Source: Agrobacterium tumefaciens (lineage in GTDB: Bacteria; Pseudomonadota; Alphaproteobacteria; Rhizobiales; Rhizobiaceae). Taken from it: a stretch of 64,000 bases of DNA. The stretch is from assembly GCF_005221325.1 (NCBI RefSeq), contig NZ_CP039889.1:1996501-2060500 (forward strand). Direction: 5' to 3'. Under the pieces are notes generated by a model, which was given only the letters and a program-made list of their open reading frames with translations, had not been told where the DNA came from and did not search any database. This document shows positions 8,373 through 15,883 of this stretch, piece by piece (the first letter of the stretch is position 1; the number at the start of each line of letters is the position of its first letter). The translations under genes were made by a program, and so were the position numbers.

Positions 8373-9196
8373 AGGCCGTCGCAGACACGCTGGGCGTCTC
8401 CCGTTCCAACCTCATCGAGCGGCTGAAAGGCAAAACAAAGCCGCGTGGGCCATACCACAAGGTCGAGGATGCAGAGCTTCTGCCCGCCATTCGCAGGCTG
8501 GTGGATCAAAGGCCGACGTACGGCTATCGGCGGATCGCCGCGCTCCTCAATCGCGAAAGGCGAGCCGCCGATAAGCCTGTCGTCAACGCCAAACGGGTTC
8601 ACCGCATCATGGGCAACCACGCCATGTTGCTGGAGAAGCATACGGCCGTTCGCAAGGGCCGCATCCATGACGGCAAGGTCATGGTCATGCGCTCAAACCT
8701 GCGCTGGTGCTCCGACGGTCTGGAGTTCACTTGCTGGAATGGTGAGGTCATTCGTCTCGCCTTCATTATCGACGCCTTCGACCGCGAGATCATTGCCTGG
8801 ACGGCAGTTGCCAATGCGGGCATCTCCGGCTCGGACGTGCGCGATATGATGCTGGAGGCGGTCGAGAAACGCTTCAACGGAACCAGAGCCCCACATCCAA
8901 TCGAACATCTGTCGGACAATGGGTCGGCTTACACCGCGAGGGATACGAAGCTGTTCGCCCAGGCGCTCAACCTGACGCCCTGCTTCACGCCGGTGGCCAG
9001 TCCGCAGTCGAACGGAATGTCAGAAGCTTTCGTCAAAACCCTGAAGCGAGATTACGTCCGCATCTCGGCACTACCGGACGCCGAAACGGCGCTCCGTCTC
9101 ATCGACGGATGGATCGAGGACTACAACGAAATCCATCCCCATTCCGCTCTCAAGATGGCTTCCCCTCGGCAGTTCATCAGGGCTAAATCAATCTAG
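8369..9196 (+). CDS. IS3-family (IS2 group) transposase OrfB, DDE integrase domain
   Basis: The 275-residue frame has an HTH_21-like N-terminus (PTYGYRRIAALL, NAKRVHRIM) followed by an rve integrase core. The catalytic triad is visible as Asp116 (WCSDGLEF), Asp183 (HLSDNGSAY) and Glu219 (SNGMSEAFVKTLKRDY). It ends with the typical YNEIHPHSALKMASPRQF. The start ATG overlaps the orfA stop by four bases (ATGA), but the active product is expected to be an OrfAB fusion made by frameshifting at the A7 run. All key residues are intact. Confidence 0.93.
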   Translation: MKAVADTLGVSRSNLIERLKGKTKPRGPYHKVEDAELLPAIRRLVDQRPTYGYRRIAALLNRERRAADKPVVNAKRVHRIMGNHAMLLEKHTAVRKGRIHDGKVMVMRSNLRWCSDGLEFTCWNGEVIRLAFIIDAFDREIIAWTAVANAGISGSDVRDMMLEAVEKRFNGTRAPHPIEHLSDNGSAYTARDTKLFAQALNLTPCFTPVASPQSNGMSEAFVKTLKRDYVRISALPDAETALRLIDGWIEDYNEIHPHSALKMASPRQFIRAKSI

Positions 9197-9227
9197 CCGA
9201 CATGTCCGGCGAAACGGGGGCACTCCA

Positions 9228-9243
9228 TGTTATCGACACCTTG
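9228..9243 (+). repeat. 16-bp direct repeat, right flank of the IS element
   Basis: Exact copy of the sequence at 7894-7909, directly abutting the right IS end. Confidence 0.85.
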
Positions 9244-9331
9244 GGCGTGCCATGACCAATCGTTGCGCGGCACGTGTTCAACTGACCCTGTTAGACTGAC
9301 ACCTCAATAACCCTCTAAGAGAGGATCAACG

Positions 9332-9532
9332 ATGCTTGCGCAAAAGCCAAATCAAACTCTGCTCGATCCAATTGATCAGGCGTTGGCATATCACAACGGC
9401 GATGTCCGGGCGACGATATCGACGCTCTTGGCTGACTGTGGATATCTCAGGCAACAACTGGTCCTGGCTAAGGCCTGCATCAGCAAGGGATTGACCCGCG
9501 GATGGTCGCCGGACCTCGAACGCGAAATGTGA
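9332..9532 (+). CDS. Small conserved hypothetical protein
   Basis: The 66-residue frame opens with an ATG preceded by AGAGAGG at good spacing. The protein is mostly alpha-helical in character (LLDPIDQALAYHNGDVRATI) and I associate this type with small rhizobial proteins of unknown role, without a named family. It has no signal peptide and is likely cytoplasmic. It sits between an intact IS and an IS relic, and its last residues run up to the relic boundary, so its C-terminus may have been altered by that insertion. Confidence 0.6.
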   Translation: MLAQKPNQTLLDPIDQALAYHNGDVRATISTLLADCGYLRQQLVLAKACISKGLTRGWSPDLEREM

Positions 9533-10104
9533 CACAGGGCTCGGCATCGTCCGCTTTGAGGTGTGAACCACGCGGCTTGAGCTTGCCTTTGAGACGCTCG
9601 GCGAGATTGGAACGCGATACGCCAGGACGTCAGCCACCGTCTTCATCGTCAACCGTCCTTCGGCAACAAGATCGGCCGCGCTCTCGGTTTTTTTGACTGG
9701 GCTTTGGAAAGTGCTTCGCGGAAAATCTCGTTCTCCGACGTCTCGCGCCCGAGAATGCGCTCAGGCTCGTGGACGCGATCTTCCAGCTTCTTCACCTCGG
9801 AATTGCCGATTACCCGTTCATCCGAATCCGCAGCCACCGCACCTCCCCCGTGAGCCGACGCCAGCGATATAGAAGATTTGGCGCAACTCCATGCCGCCGC
9901 CGACCCGCAGAGGAAACGGTCTCCCCAGCAGCATAGCTTTCCTCGATAATCTGCAGTTTGCGTTCGGTCGTCCAGCGTCGCCGCCGGACGTCACCGATCA
10001 TCAGGTCAACCCGTCGAAACTCGTTAGACATAAGCTTAGCCTCAAGCCAGTGCTTGAGCCTTCCGGCTTATGCTGAGCGTCCGGTCGAAATTGGGGGCAG
10101 TACA
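9533..10104 (-). mobile_element. Relic of an IS3-family (IS2 group) element
   Basis: The left end is preserved on the minus strand: from 10104 it reads TGTACTGCCCCC and then matches the intact element's end nearly base for base. OrfA follows but is frameshifted (10031 to about 9810 in one frame, 9837-9649 in another; the HTH part reads SSAGRRRHGVAP with one extra Arg). OrfB begins at about 9652 with MKTVADVLA, shifts frame within 15 codons and is cut at about 9533. The right end and DDE core are missing. It is related to, but not a recent copy of, the element at 7910-9227. Confidence 0.85.
9649..10031 (-). pseudogene. Frameshifted transposase orfA inside the IS relic
   Basis: Two overlapping frames together cover an OrfA like that of the intact element: the first starts at 10031 (MSNEFRRVDLMIGDVRRRRW) and runs to about 9835. 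The second continues with DERVIGNSEVKKLEDRVHEP to KPRARPILLPKDG. The intact homologue is one 129-residue frame. The gene cannot make a normal OrfA. Confidence 0.8.
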
Positions 10105-10160
10105 TGTTCGCCGATTCAAAAAGTTTGAGGGGCGGCACGGTTTTCAGCTCTTGTTTTCGG

Positions 10161-10916
10161 TCACAGAGCTTGCGCCGCACTTATCGAAGAAACAAACTGA
10201 CGGGTGCGTTGATGTCGGGGAGAACGGAAAAGTTCATCTGGAGTGCCTGCTTCCACGACAACGCCTGCCTCAAGAAATACGACCTGGTTCGACACTTGAG
10301 ATGCCAGCCGCAGATCATGTGTCGCCATGACCATCGTCGTGCCCTCGCTCGCTAGCTTGCCGAGAACGTCTACCACTTCAGCAGCCAGCTCTGGGTCAAG
10401 AGCAGACGTTGGCTCATCGCAAAGAAGGACCTGAGGTGACGGGGCCAAGGCCCTTGCGATCGCGATACGCTGCTGTTGACCACCGGAAAGATTCGCGGGC
10501 CAAGCGTCTGCCTTGTGTGCCATTCCAACCTTCGTAAGCAACTCCATGGCTCTGGCCTGAGCTTTTTCTCTTGTCCATTTTTGGACGACGAGGAGGCCTT
10601 CCATCACATTCTCTATAGCGGTTCGGTGAGGAAACAGCTGGAAGTTCTGGAAGACCATCCCCGTTTGCTTTCGGATTTTTTGGATGTCCTGCCAACGAGC
10701 CTTGCGTCCCGGATGAAACTCCACGACCTCAGACCCGACCGTGACTGATCCCGAGGTAGGTTGTTCCAATAGGTTTATACAGCGTAACAGCGTGCTCTTG
10801 CCGCCGCCGGAAGGCCCAACGAGCGCCGTCACGCTTCCCTCTGGAAACTGCAGCGAGACGTCCTTGAGGATAACCGCTTCCCCGAAGCGTTTTTCGATCC
10901 TGTTGAGTTCGATCAT
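10161..10916 (-). CDS. Polar amino-acid (cystine-type) ABC importer, ATP-binding subunit
   Basis: The 251-residue ATPase shows Walker A GPSGGGKST, Q-loop in GMVFQNFQLFPH, signature LSGGQQQR, Walker B VLLCDEP and H-loop ATHD. The GMVFQNFQLFPH motif and length are typical of the polar amino-acid uptake family. Its ATG overlaps the stop of the permease gene by four bases, so the two are translated together. It energises uptake through the adjacent permease, probably of cystine or a related amino acid given the binding protein. The gene ends 57 bp before the IS relic. Confidence 0.93.
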   Translation of the reverse strand: MIELNRIEKRFGEAVILKDVSLQFPEGSVTALVGPSGGGKSTLLRCINLLEQPTSGSVTVGSEVVEFHPGRKARWQDIQKIRKQTGMVFQNFQLFPHRTAIENVMEGLLVVQKWTREKAQARAMELLTKVGMAHKADAWPANLSGGQQQRIAIARALAPSPQVLLCDEPTSALDPELAAEVVDVLGKLASEGTTMVMATHDLRLASQVSNQVVFLEAGVVVEAGTPDELFRSPRHQRTRQFVSSISAAQAL

Positions 10917-11593
10917 CGGTTCGCCTCCAACAGTCCGCCGTAACGGGAAAACCTTATCTCTAAGCGCGACTGTAACGCGGAGAGGACAGAGCTCAATACA
11001 AGATAGATCAGCGCAGTCTGGATATAGAGAATGAGTGGCTCATAGGTCGTGGCAACGATGCGTTGTGCCGCTTGAAACAGCTCCGGAACCGTGATTGCTG
11101 CCGCGAGAGACGTATCCTTGACCAGTGCAATGAATGAGTTCGAAAGCGGCGGCACAGACACCCTTGCGGCCTGCGGCAGGATCGTTCTGCGCATCGCCTG
11201 CTGCCAGTTCATACCGGTTGAATAAGCCGCTTCCCATTGTCCCTTGGGAACGGAACCGATCGCCGCGCGGATGATCTCAGATGTGTAAGCCCCAACGTTC
11301 AGCGTGAATCCGATCAGTGCGGCAGGAAACGCGTCAAGAAGAACGCCGATGCTCGGTAGCCCGTAAAAGATGACAAAGAGCTGCACGAGCAAAGGCGTGC
11401 CACGAATGATCCACACGTAAAAACGAGCAAGCGCCGAGATAGGTCCGGGTCCGAAAAGTCGAGCAACAGCCGTCACCAAACCAAGTGCGAGTCCTAGCGC
11501 AAACGAGAGCAGCGTAAGTGGAATGGTAAAGCGGATGCCTGCCCATAACAGGGTGGGAAACGAATCCAACATCAATTGGAGCCAGTGGGGCAA
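10913..11593 (-). CDS. Polar amino-acid (cystine-type) ABC importer, permease
   Basis: This 226-residue membrane protein starts at a TTG (11593) with GAGGT five bases upstream, and has about five membrane segments. The cytoplasmic EAA loop is visible as AAYSTGMNWQQAMRRTILPQA. Sequence style is close to YecS/TcyB cystine permeases. It lies between the binding-protein gene (gap 86 bp) and the ATPase gene (4-bp overlap), forming a three-gene importer operon read leftward. Only one permease is encoded, so it should act as a homodimer. Confidence 0.92.
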   Translation of the reverse strand: MPHWLQLMLDSFPTLLWAGIRFTIPLTLLSFALGLALGLVTAVARLFGPGPISALARFYVWIIRGTPLLVQLFVIFYGLPSIGVLLDAFPAALIGFTLNVGAYTSEIIRAAIGSVPKGQWEAAYSTGMNWQQAMRRTILPQAARVSVPPLSNSFIALVKDTSLAAAITVPELFQAAQRIVATTYEPLILYIQTALIYLVLSSVLSALQSRLEIRFSRYGGLLEANR

Positions 11594-11679
11594 AGCTCAC
11601 CTCTAAAACAAAGCCGCCCGACGGAAACGCCGGACGACCGATTGAACGTTACTGCGTAGCTTGCTGTAGAATGACAGGT

Positions 11680-12453
11680 TTACTTGGAGACGTCCTGTCC
11701 GAAGTATTTGTCGGAAATGGTCTTGTAGGTTCCGTCTGCCTTGATGTCGGCGAGGGCTTTATTGATGGACGCGACCAGATCGTCATCTCCCTTGCGGACG
11801 ATAATACCAGAGAAGTCTGCATCCGATTTTTCAGCGACGATCTTCACGGGGGCATCAGGCTGATGCTTCTTGAAGTCGAGGAAAGACAGGCTGTCATTGA
11901 CGGTTGCATCCGCGCGGCGCGTCAAAACCAGTTGGATGGACTGGTCAAAACCATCGGTCCCGACCAGCTCGGCTCCTGCTGCCTCGGCTAGCTTGCCGAA
12001 GTTGCTCGTGAGAGACTGCGCGGACTTCTTGCCCTTCAGGTCCTCAAACCCTTTGATGTCCGTGTTTCCTTCTCGAACAATCAGCACGGCTTTCGAAGCA
12101 ATATACGGTTCAGAGAACGCATACTTTTGCTTCCGCGCTTCCGTGATGCCAACCTGGTTGATTACGGCGTCGTACCTCTTCGCATCAAGTCCGGCGATCA
12201 GACCGTCCCATTTGCCCTCGACAAATTCGGCCTTCACTCCGAGCTTCTTCGCTACGGCTTCGCCGATTTCAACGTCGAACCCAACAAGCTTGTTCGCGGA
12301 GTCATGGAACGTAAACGGAGCGTAGGTGCCTTCAGTCCCGATCTTAATGACGCCAGACGACTTGATTTGATCGAGGTTCTCGCCCGCCATTGATGGAGAG
12401 AACGCTATTGCCTGAAGTGCGGCCGCAGTCGCGATGATTTTGATCCAGCCCAT
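11680..12453 (-). CDS. Cystine-type periplasmic amino-acid-binding protein
   Basis: The 257-residue protein has a signal peptide ending near SMAGEN and a two-lobed SBP_bac_3 fold. The motifs GTEGTYAPFTFHD, GFDVEIGEAVAKKLGVK and KWDGLIAGLDAKRYD are those of FliY/TcyA-like cystine-binding proteins, which is the basis for suggesting L-cystine. The ATG follows AAGGA nine bases upstream. It is first in a leftward operon with permease and ATPase. The broken LysR gene just upstream on the same strand may once have regulated it. Confidence 0.9.
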   Translation of the reverse strand: MGWIKIIATAAALQAIAFSPSMAGENLDQIKSSGVIKIGTEGTYAPFTFHDSANKLVGFDVEIGEAVAKKLGVKAEFVEGKWDGLIAGLDAKRYDAVINQVGITEARKQKYAFSEPYIASKAVLIVREGNTDIKGFEDLKGKKSAQSLTSNFGKLAEAAGAELVGTDGFDQSIQLVLTRRADATVNDSLSFLDFKKHQPDAPVKIVAEKSDADFSGIIVRKGDDDLVASINKALADIKADGTYKTISDKYFGQDVSK

Positions 12454-12610
12454 GTCCGGGTTCCTTTAGCGGATTTCGATTGCCCAAGCATATAGGATGG
12501 GGTCCATGCGTTCGCACGATAAAGAAATGCAAAATTTTTGTGCGTCTTGGAATATTTTTCTCAGTAGTGAATTACCCCAATCCCAAGCAGGCACCCGCAC
12601 TCACACAGGT

Positions 12611-12778
12611 TTACCGAGCAGCACAAATGTGAGAGCGCTCCCCAAACTCTTTCCTGAGAAGCGGAACGGCGAAGTCTACAAAAGCTCGCACCTTTGGGAC
12701 CGTCAATCGTCCTTCGGGCGCAACGATGGGCACAGGTACGGGCCGCACGCGAACTCGCCCCCGATGAGGATCAAACAT
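12611..12778 (-). pseudogene. C-terminal remnant of a LysR-type regulator
   Basis: A 55-codon frame starting at an ATG at 12778 encodes RPVPVPIVAPEGRLTVPKVR and then AFVDFAVPLLRKEFGE. This is the usual last segment of LysR effector-binding domains (P-K-VRAF-DF). The helix-turn-helix and about 240 residues are missing, and no other part is seen nearby. It is a non-functional stump about 160 bp upstream of the cystine-type importer. Confidence 0.7.
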
Positions 12779-13152
12779 CTGTTCAGGTTGTAAGTGAGTA
12801 GGCGTCGTTGAGCGCCCAGGCGGTGGCCCGCTGATTGCGTCTCCGTCCGAAGGGTGGAGATAGCGAACGGAAGAACGCTTTTCTCGTAGCGTTCTATCGT
12901 CACTAAATTCAGACCCTGGAACTAATGCTCCGGGGCTTTTCTGTTTGCAGACCTCGGCGAGTGGGTTCCATTCAGGCCATCCTCGAGCATGAGCGTAGTT
13001 CCGGCAAAGGCTCTTTTGCTAACCTGAATTTGCTAATGAAAACTAACCAGCCGAATTGGTATTTCAAGGACACGCTTCTTGGTGTGGGTCCGTTCACGTT
13101 CACAGTCTGGAAGGAATCGGTTATTGTTAGACGTCAGTGAAGTGAGGATCAC

Positions 13153-13344
13153 GTGCGAGAACCGATAGCTATTTGGGAGCGGAAAGACGCCGAACGTCGG
13201 ATATCCGAAGTCTTCGAGGCTGCCCGTAACGATAGCCCTCAAAGCGTGCGTGACGAGAACGGGCTCTTTGAAATTATATTCAAGCCACGGATGAAGGGTC
13301 CAGTTGGCCCTCTGCTTTCTCGTGGTGGACCGAAAGATCGCTAA
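13153..13344 (+). CDS. Phd/YefM-like antitoxin
   Basis: The 63-residue protein starts at a GTG with GAGG five bases upstream. The N-terminal part (IAIWERKDAERRISEVFEAA) and the segment SPQSVRDENGLFEIIF match the short Phd/YefM antitoxin pattern: a DNA-binding strand-helix domain followed by a flexible tail. It would neutralise the neighbouring PIN-domain toxin and repress its own promoter. Unusually, the two genes are convergent: its TAA (13342-13344) overlaps the toxin's stop codon on the other strand. Antitoxin identity is moderately sure; pairing is inferred from position. Confidence 0.65.
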   Translation: MREPIAIWERKDAERRISEVFEAARNDSPQSVRDENGLFEIIFKPRMKGPVGPLLSRGGPKDR

Positions 13345-13862
13345 GCATATTTAGCTGTCGCTTGGGTGGCGATATCTGGTCTGTCGGATTCCTCGACGAC
13401 CCACATTGAGAACGCCGGATTGTATACGCCAGGCAGTGGGAAGTAGTGGGCTATCAGCGCAAAATCTTTTCCGTTGAGCGTTGCTATCGGCAGATTGTGT
13501 GCGATGGAGACGGCTGCGATAAACAGGTCCTGTCCGGGTTTTCGCCTCCTCGCGTTTTCTGGATTTGTATACCAAAGATGTCTTAGTGGCTCGCAACAAT
13601 GTAGTTTAGCGAGCGTTTTGGCCACTTGGTGGTTGATTTCTGGGTACAAAAAATCCCATTCGAGTAGCTCATCGAACCAGGCCATAATCTCCGCAGCGAG
13701 TGCCGGCTGTCTCTCGCCAATTTCAACGATTCCCTGTTGAATTTCTAAAAGCACTGGAAACGGTATCGCCAAATCTTCTTGGTCGGCTAGCCATTCAGCG
13801 ACAGAAGGATGCGCTTTTTTATATTGAGCTTGGCTCAGAACACTCGTGTCTAAAAGAAACAT
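13341..13862 (-). CDS. PIN-domain ribonuclease toxin (VapC-like)
   Basis: The 173-residue protein begins MFLLDTSVLSQ, the hallmark of VapC toxins. The acidic metal-binding residues are visible: Asp5, Glu40 (VLLEIQQG), Asp112 (GQDLFIAAVS) and Asp133 in NGKDF. PIN toxins cleave tRNA or other RNA in the cytoplasm. It is somewhat longer than the usual 130-150 residues because of extra sequence around 70-105. Its end overlaps, tail to tail, the end of the antitoxin-like gene, unlike the normal antitoxin-toxin operon in which the antitoxin comes first. Confidence 0.88.
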   Translation of the reverse strand: MFLLDTSVLSQAQYKKAHPSVAEWLADQEDLAIPFPVLLEIQQGIVEIGERQPALAAEIMAWFDELLEWDFLYPEINHQVAKTLAKLHCCEPLRHLWYTNPENARRRKPGQDLFIAAVSIAHNLPIATLNGKDFALIAHYFPLPGVYNPAFSMWVVEESDRPDIATQATAKYA

Positions 13863-14107
13863 GCCCGGGTCTCCGTCGGGACAATGTGGAATGATTTGGG
13901 AAGTCTTGATTGCAGAGGTCGTTTGGTCAACCGTAAGTAATTGTGATTCAGAAATCCAATTGCCGCGCTACCCCGTGTATTCGGACAAGGAGTGCAGCCG
14001 CCAGCGAAAACTCGCTCGCAAGCAGATGCAGCGCGACAGACCTAGACTCGGCTTCGTAGGTCGCTCAACTTGGGAAGCCTACAATTCCGTACCCGGGACG
14101 TTGCAGG

Positions 14108-14364
14108 CTAATGTAACGAAGAGGGTGGCAATGGAATGGCGTCATGAGTTTCCAGAGGAACGACGCGTCCGAGCGCATTCAGGTATGCAATGATATCGCC
14201 GAAGAGATGATCACGGGGTCCGAAATCCTCCAGAATGGCATGGACACGGGCCGCCACTTCTTCGTCATCCAGCGGACCAACTAGCCGACAGCGCCGATTG
14301 CACGAATGTCACAACCGACCTCGATCAGTTTGTCCACCAGTTCAGCGACAGGGTTCCTGTCCAT
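14108..14364 (-). pseudogene. Frameshifted small conserved gene
   Basis: The ATG at 14364 has a perfect AAGGAG six bases upstream. It encodes MDRNPVAELVDKLIEVGCDI and then stops at a TAG at 14281-14283. In another frame, sequence resumes as LVGPLDDEEVAARVHAILED and runs to a TAG at 14108-14110 (total 257 bases, not a multiple of three). The two halves together read like one small rhizobial protein of about 85 residues of unknown function. A small indel near 14283-14295 explains the break; a sequencing error is possible. Confidence 0.55.
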
Positions 14365-14564
14365 AGTCGTCTCCTTCTGCAGAACGGGACGGGGAAAGAC
14401 CGTCCATCCCTGACTCTTTAGTACCTGTGTAACCTCTTTCGTCCTCATTGACCTGCTCCCGGAAACGTCCTGATTTCAAGGGTGGGCCATTAGGATAATC
14501 TTGATCATCGGCAGTTTGATGTCTTGACGCTTTAATTGTCCCTATCGCTACCATTTCGCGAATT
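14365..14564. other. Short intergenic region
   Basis: No gene or motif beyond the ribosome binding site of the broken gene at its left end. Confidence 0.4.
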
Positions 14565-14859
14565 CATCTGAGAGATTCCGGGATGTACGCTTTTTGCTCC
14601 TCCCAAGACCAATTTGCGGGCTTTTCTGACGGCGAAAACCACTTCAAACCGCTCCCAATCCAATTGCACGGAATTTTTTAGCACTTTGGACGGTCGAATC
14701 CTCATAGCCAAATTCAACACCACAGCAAGCACATATCTCATAGGTAGGAGAAACCCCATCATCACCGTATTGAGGGCAAGGTTGCTCCAGTCCGCAGACG
14801 CGGCAAAACAGGGTTGGGTCATTGTGAATCGCAATTGTTAATGCTTGTCGCGTAGCCAT
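14565..14859 (-). pseudogene. Frameshifted zinc-ribbon protein gene
   Basis: From an ATG at 14859 (a GTG at 14910 is also in frame) the protein contains FCRVCGLEQPCP and YEICACCGVEFGYED, two Cys-x-x-Cys knuckles. The frame stops after FRAIGLGAV. One base out of frame the expected continuation follows, GSGLKWFSPSEKPANWSWEE, ending YIPESLR and a TGA at 14565-14567. A single-base loss near 14661-14666 explains this. Relatives are small zinc-binding proteins often found among immunity genes of polymorphic-toxin loci, where this one also lies. Confidence 0.7.
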
Positions 14860-14922
14860 ATTTGAACGACTCAGCTTAAATCTCGCGCCTGGAGTGCGAT
14901 GAAGACACACTGCGGGCCACGG

Positions 14923-15393
14923 TCAAATATAGTCCGTTTCAACTCGATAGTTTTTCTCAATCATCCCGATAAGTAGAGGGGCGCTTGGGAGGGATGGGCC
15001 TTGTGGATATTTCTTTTCTTCGCCCGTAAGAGGACGTTTGATCCTCCATTCTTTTTCACCATCCCAGAAAAACCACAGCGTGTCTTCGCCTTTGAGGTTA
15101 TTAGTTCCGCGAAAAATTGGAAATTTCCGTAAATGTTCAGATACGGGAACATTCGCCATCAAGGTAAACAATCCTTGTCGAACCGCGTGCTGGATAAGAA
15201 ACGTCGTTATAATCTGCGGCTCTTGAGAAACAACGGATGAAAAATCCCCAGGTTCTTTGGAGAAAAAATCTCTGAAGATGGCGATAACGAACTTCCATTT
15301 CGGGTGGGTGTGCGTAACTTGTCCATAGCAAACACCCTCCGATGTCAAAATCTGGAATACATCGCCAATTTTTACCGTCTTTCGCTGCAACAT
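14923..15393 (-). CDS. Imm26-family immunity protein (orphan)
   Basis: The 156-residue protein opens with VKIGDVFQILTSEGVCYGQV, the conserved start of the Imm26 family. These proteins protect cells from the toxin domains of contact-dependent and other polymorphic toxins. An in-frame GTG at 15408 gives five more residues; neither start has a good ribosome binding site, suggesting translation coupled to an upstream frame. That frame (15372-15494) is a 40-codon remnant and may be the tail of a lost toxin module. The gene lies downstream of the cdiA/cdiI pair on the same strand. Confidence 0.75.
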   Translation of the reverse strand: MLQRKTVKIGDVFQILTSEGVCYGQVTHTHPKWKFVIAIFRDFFSKEPGDFSSVVSQEPQIITTFLIQHAVRQGLFTLMANVPVSEHLRKFPIFRGTNNLKGEDTLWFFWDGEKEWRIKRPLTGEEKKYPQGPSLPSAPLLIGMIEKNYRVETDYI

Positions 15394-15494
15394 CGTTGTT
15401 TTGTCCACTGGTAGTCAGCGTCGTCGAGAAGTTCCTTACCCCGAACAAGTGCTTGTTCATATTTGGTCTGGTTCTTGGTTTTCGAGTGCGACAT
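15372..15494 (-). pseudogene. Possible orphan toxin C-terminal tail upstream of the Imm26 gene
   Basis: A 40-codon minus-strand frame (MSHSKTKNQTKYEQALVRGK, then ELLDDADYQW) overlaps the Imm26 start by about 22 bases, as toxin tails often overlap their immunity genes. The frame stays open upstream to the cdiI stop. I recognise no toxin family, and part of it is antisense to a recombinase-like string. This is a weak call. Confidence 0.25.
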
Positions 15495-15536
15495 TCCTTC
15501 GCCACGCATCTTCTGGAGAATGGCACGGATACCCGT
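15489..15536 (+). pseudogene. Tiny tyrosine-recombinase fragment
   Basis: The plus strand encodes RHSFATHLLENGTDTR, the box II H-x-x-R motif of tyrosine recombinases with its usual context, but no recombinase sequence before or after it. It may be a scar of an integrase or integron-like gene. The opposite strand can also be read as coding, so this is uncertain. Confidence 0.4.
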
Positions 15537-15568
15537 AGTGCAACCAGCGTGAGAAAACCTCCTAGCCT

Positions 15569-15883
15569 TTATCCCGTTGGCAATTTGGCCGCGAGATTGG
15601 CAAATTCTTCGGCTGTCAGTCCGGTTAGCGTTGGCATCTCCCAGTCGAAAAACCGTTTGTCATTTATTGCGTGATATACCAAGGAACGGAGGCCCGCCAA
15701 CTCAACAGATGTTATCGTATCGGTTGGAGTTAAGACCTGAAGGCGATCGTTCAAAAAGTCTGTGATGTGGTTGGGGCTACTGGAACAAATAACGATTTCG
15801 CCGTCGCGCTCCAGCTCTTCTAATGCATTTCTTATTATGCTCCGAAGGGTCGACGTCGATTGAGATTTTTCGCCACCGCTCAT
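15569..15883 (-). CDS. Putative CdiI immunity protein
   Basis: This 104-residue protein is encoded directly after cdiA, its ATG overlapping the cdiA stop (ATGA, 15880-15883). It is acidic and has no signal peptide or known domain; visible features are an N-terminal helix (LRSIIRNALEELERDGEIVI) and a C-terminal helix ending LAAKLPTG. By position it should bind and neutralise the toxin domain at the CdiA C-terminus. Immunity proteins vary greatly, so lack of recognisable similarity is expected. The role is inferred from context alone. Confidence 0.65.
   Translation of the reverse strand: MSGGEKSQSTSTLRSIIRNALEELERDGEIVICSSSPNHITDFLNDRLQVLTPTDTITSVELAGLRSLVYHAINDKRFFDWEMPTLTGLTAEEFANLAAKLPTG

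Larger units (their letters stand above)
7910..9227 (+). mobile_element. Complete IS3-family element, IS2 group (1318 bp)
   Basis: The element is bounded by imperfect terminal inverted repeats. The left end begins TGAACTGCCCCC and the right end, read inward, begins TGGAGTGCCCCC (10 of 12 match); similarity continues inward through CCGGACA and GTCGGC. It carries two overlapping frames, orfA (7983-8372) and orfB (8369-9196), whose proteins resemble IS2 InsC and InsD. Identical 16-bp repeats flank it. Both frames and both ends look intact, so the element may be active. A decayed related element lies just to the right (9533-10104) in the opposite direction. Confidence 0.9.

Noticed and set aside
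9228..9243. Reading the 16-mers as part of the IS terminal repeats
   Set aside because: They are in direct, not inverted, orientation, and the TG...CA ends with matching inverted repeats lie just inside them.
12925..13140. 71-codon plus-strand frame upstream of the antitoxin gene
   Set aside because: No ribosome binding site, domain or plausible composition.
13846..14193. 115-codon plus-strand frame
   Set aside because: Overlaps the toxin start and is antisense to the frameshifted small gene; no start signal.
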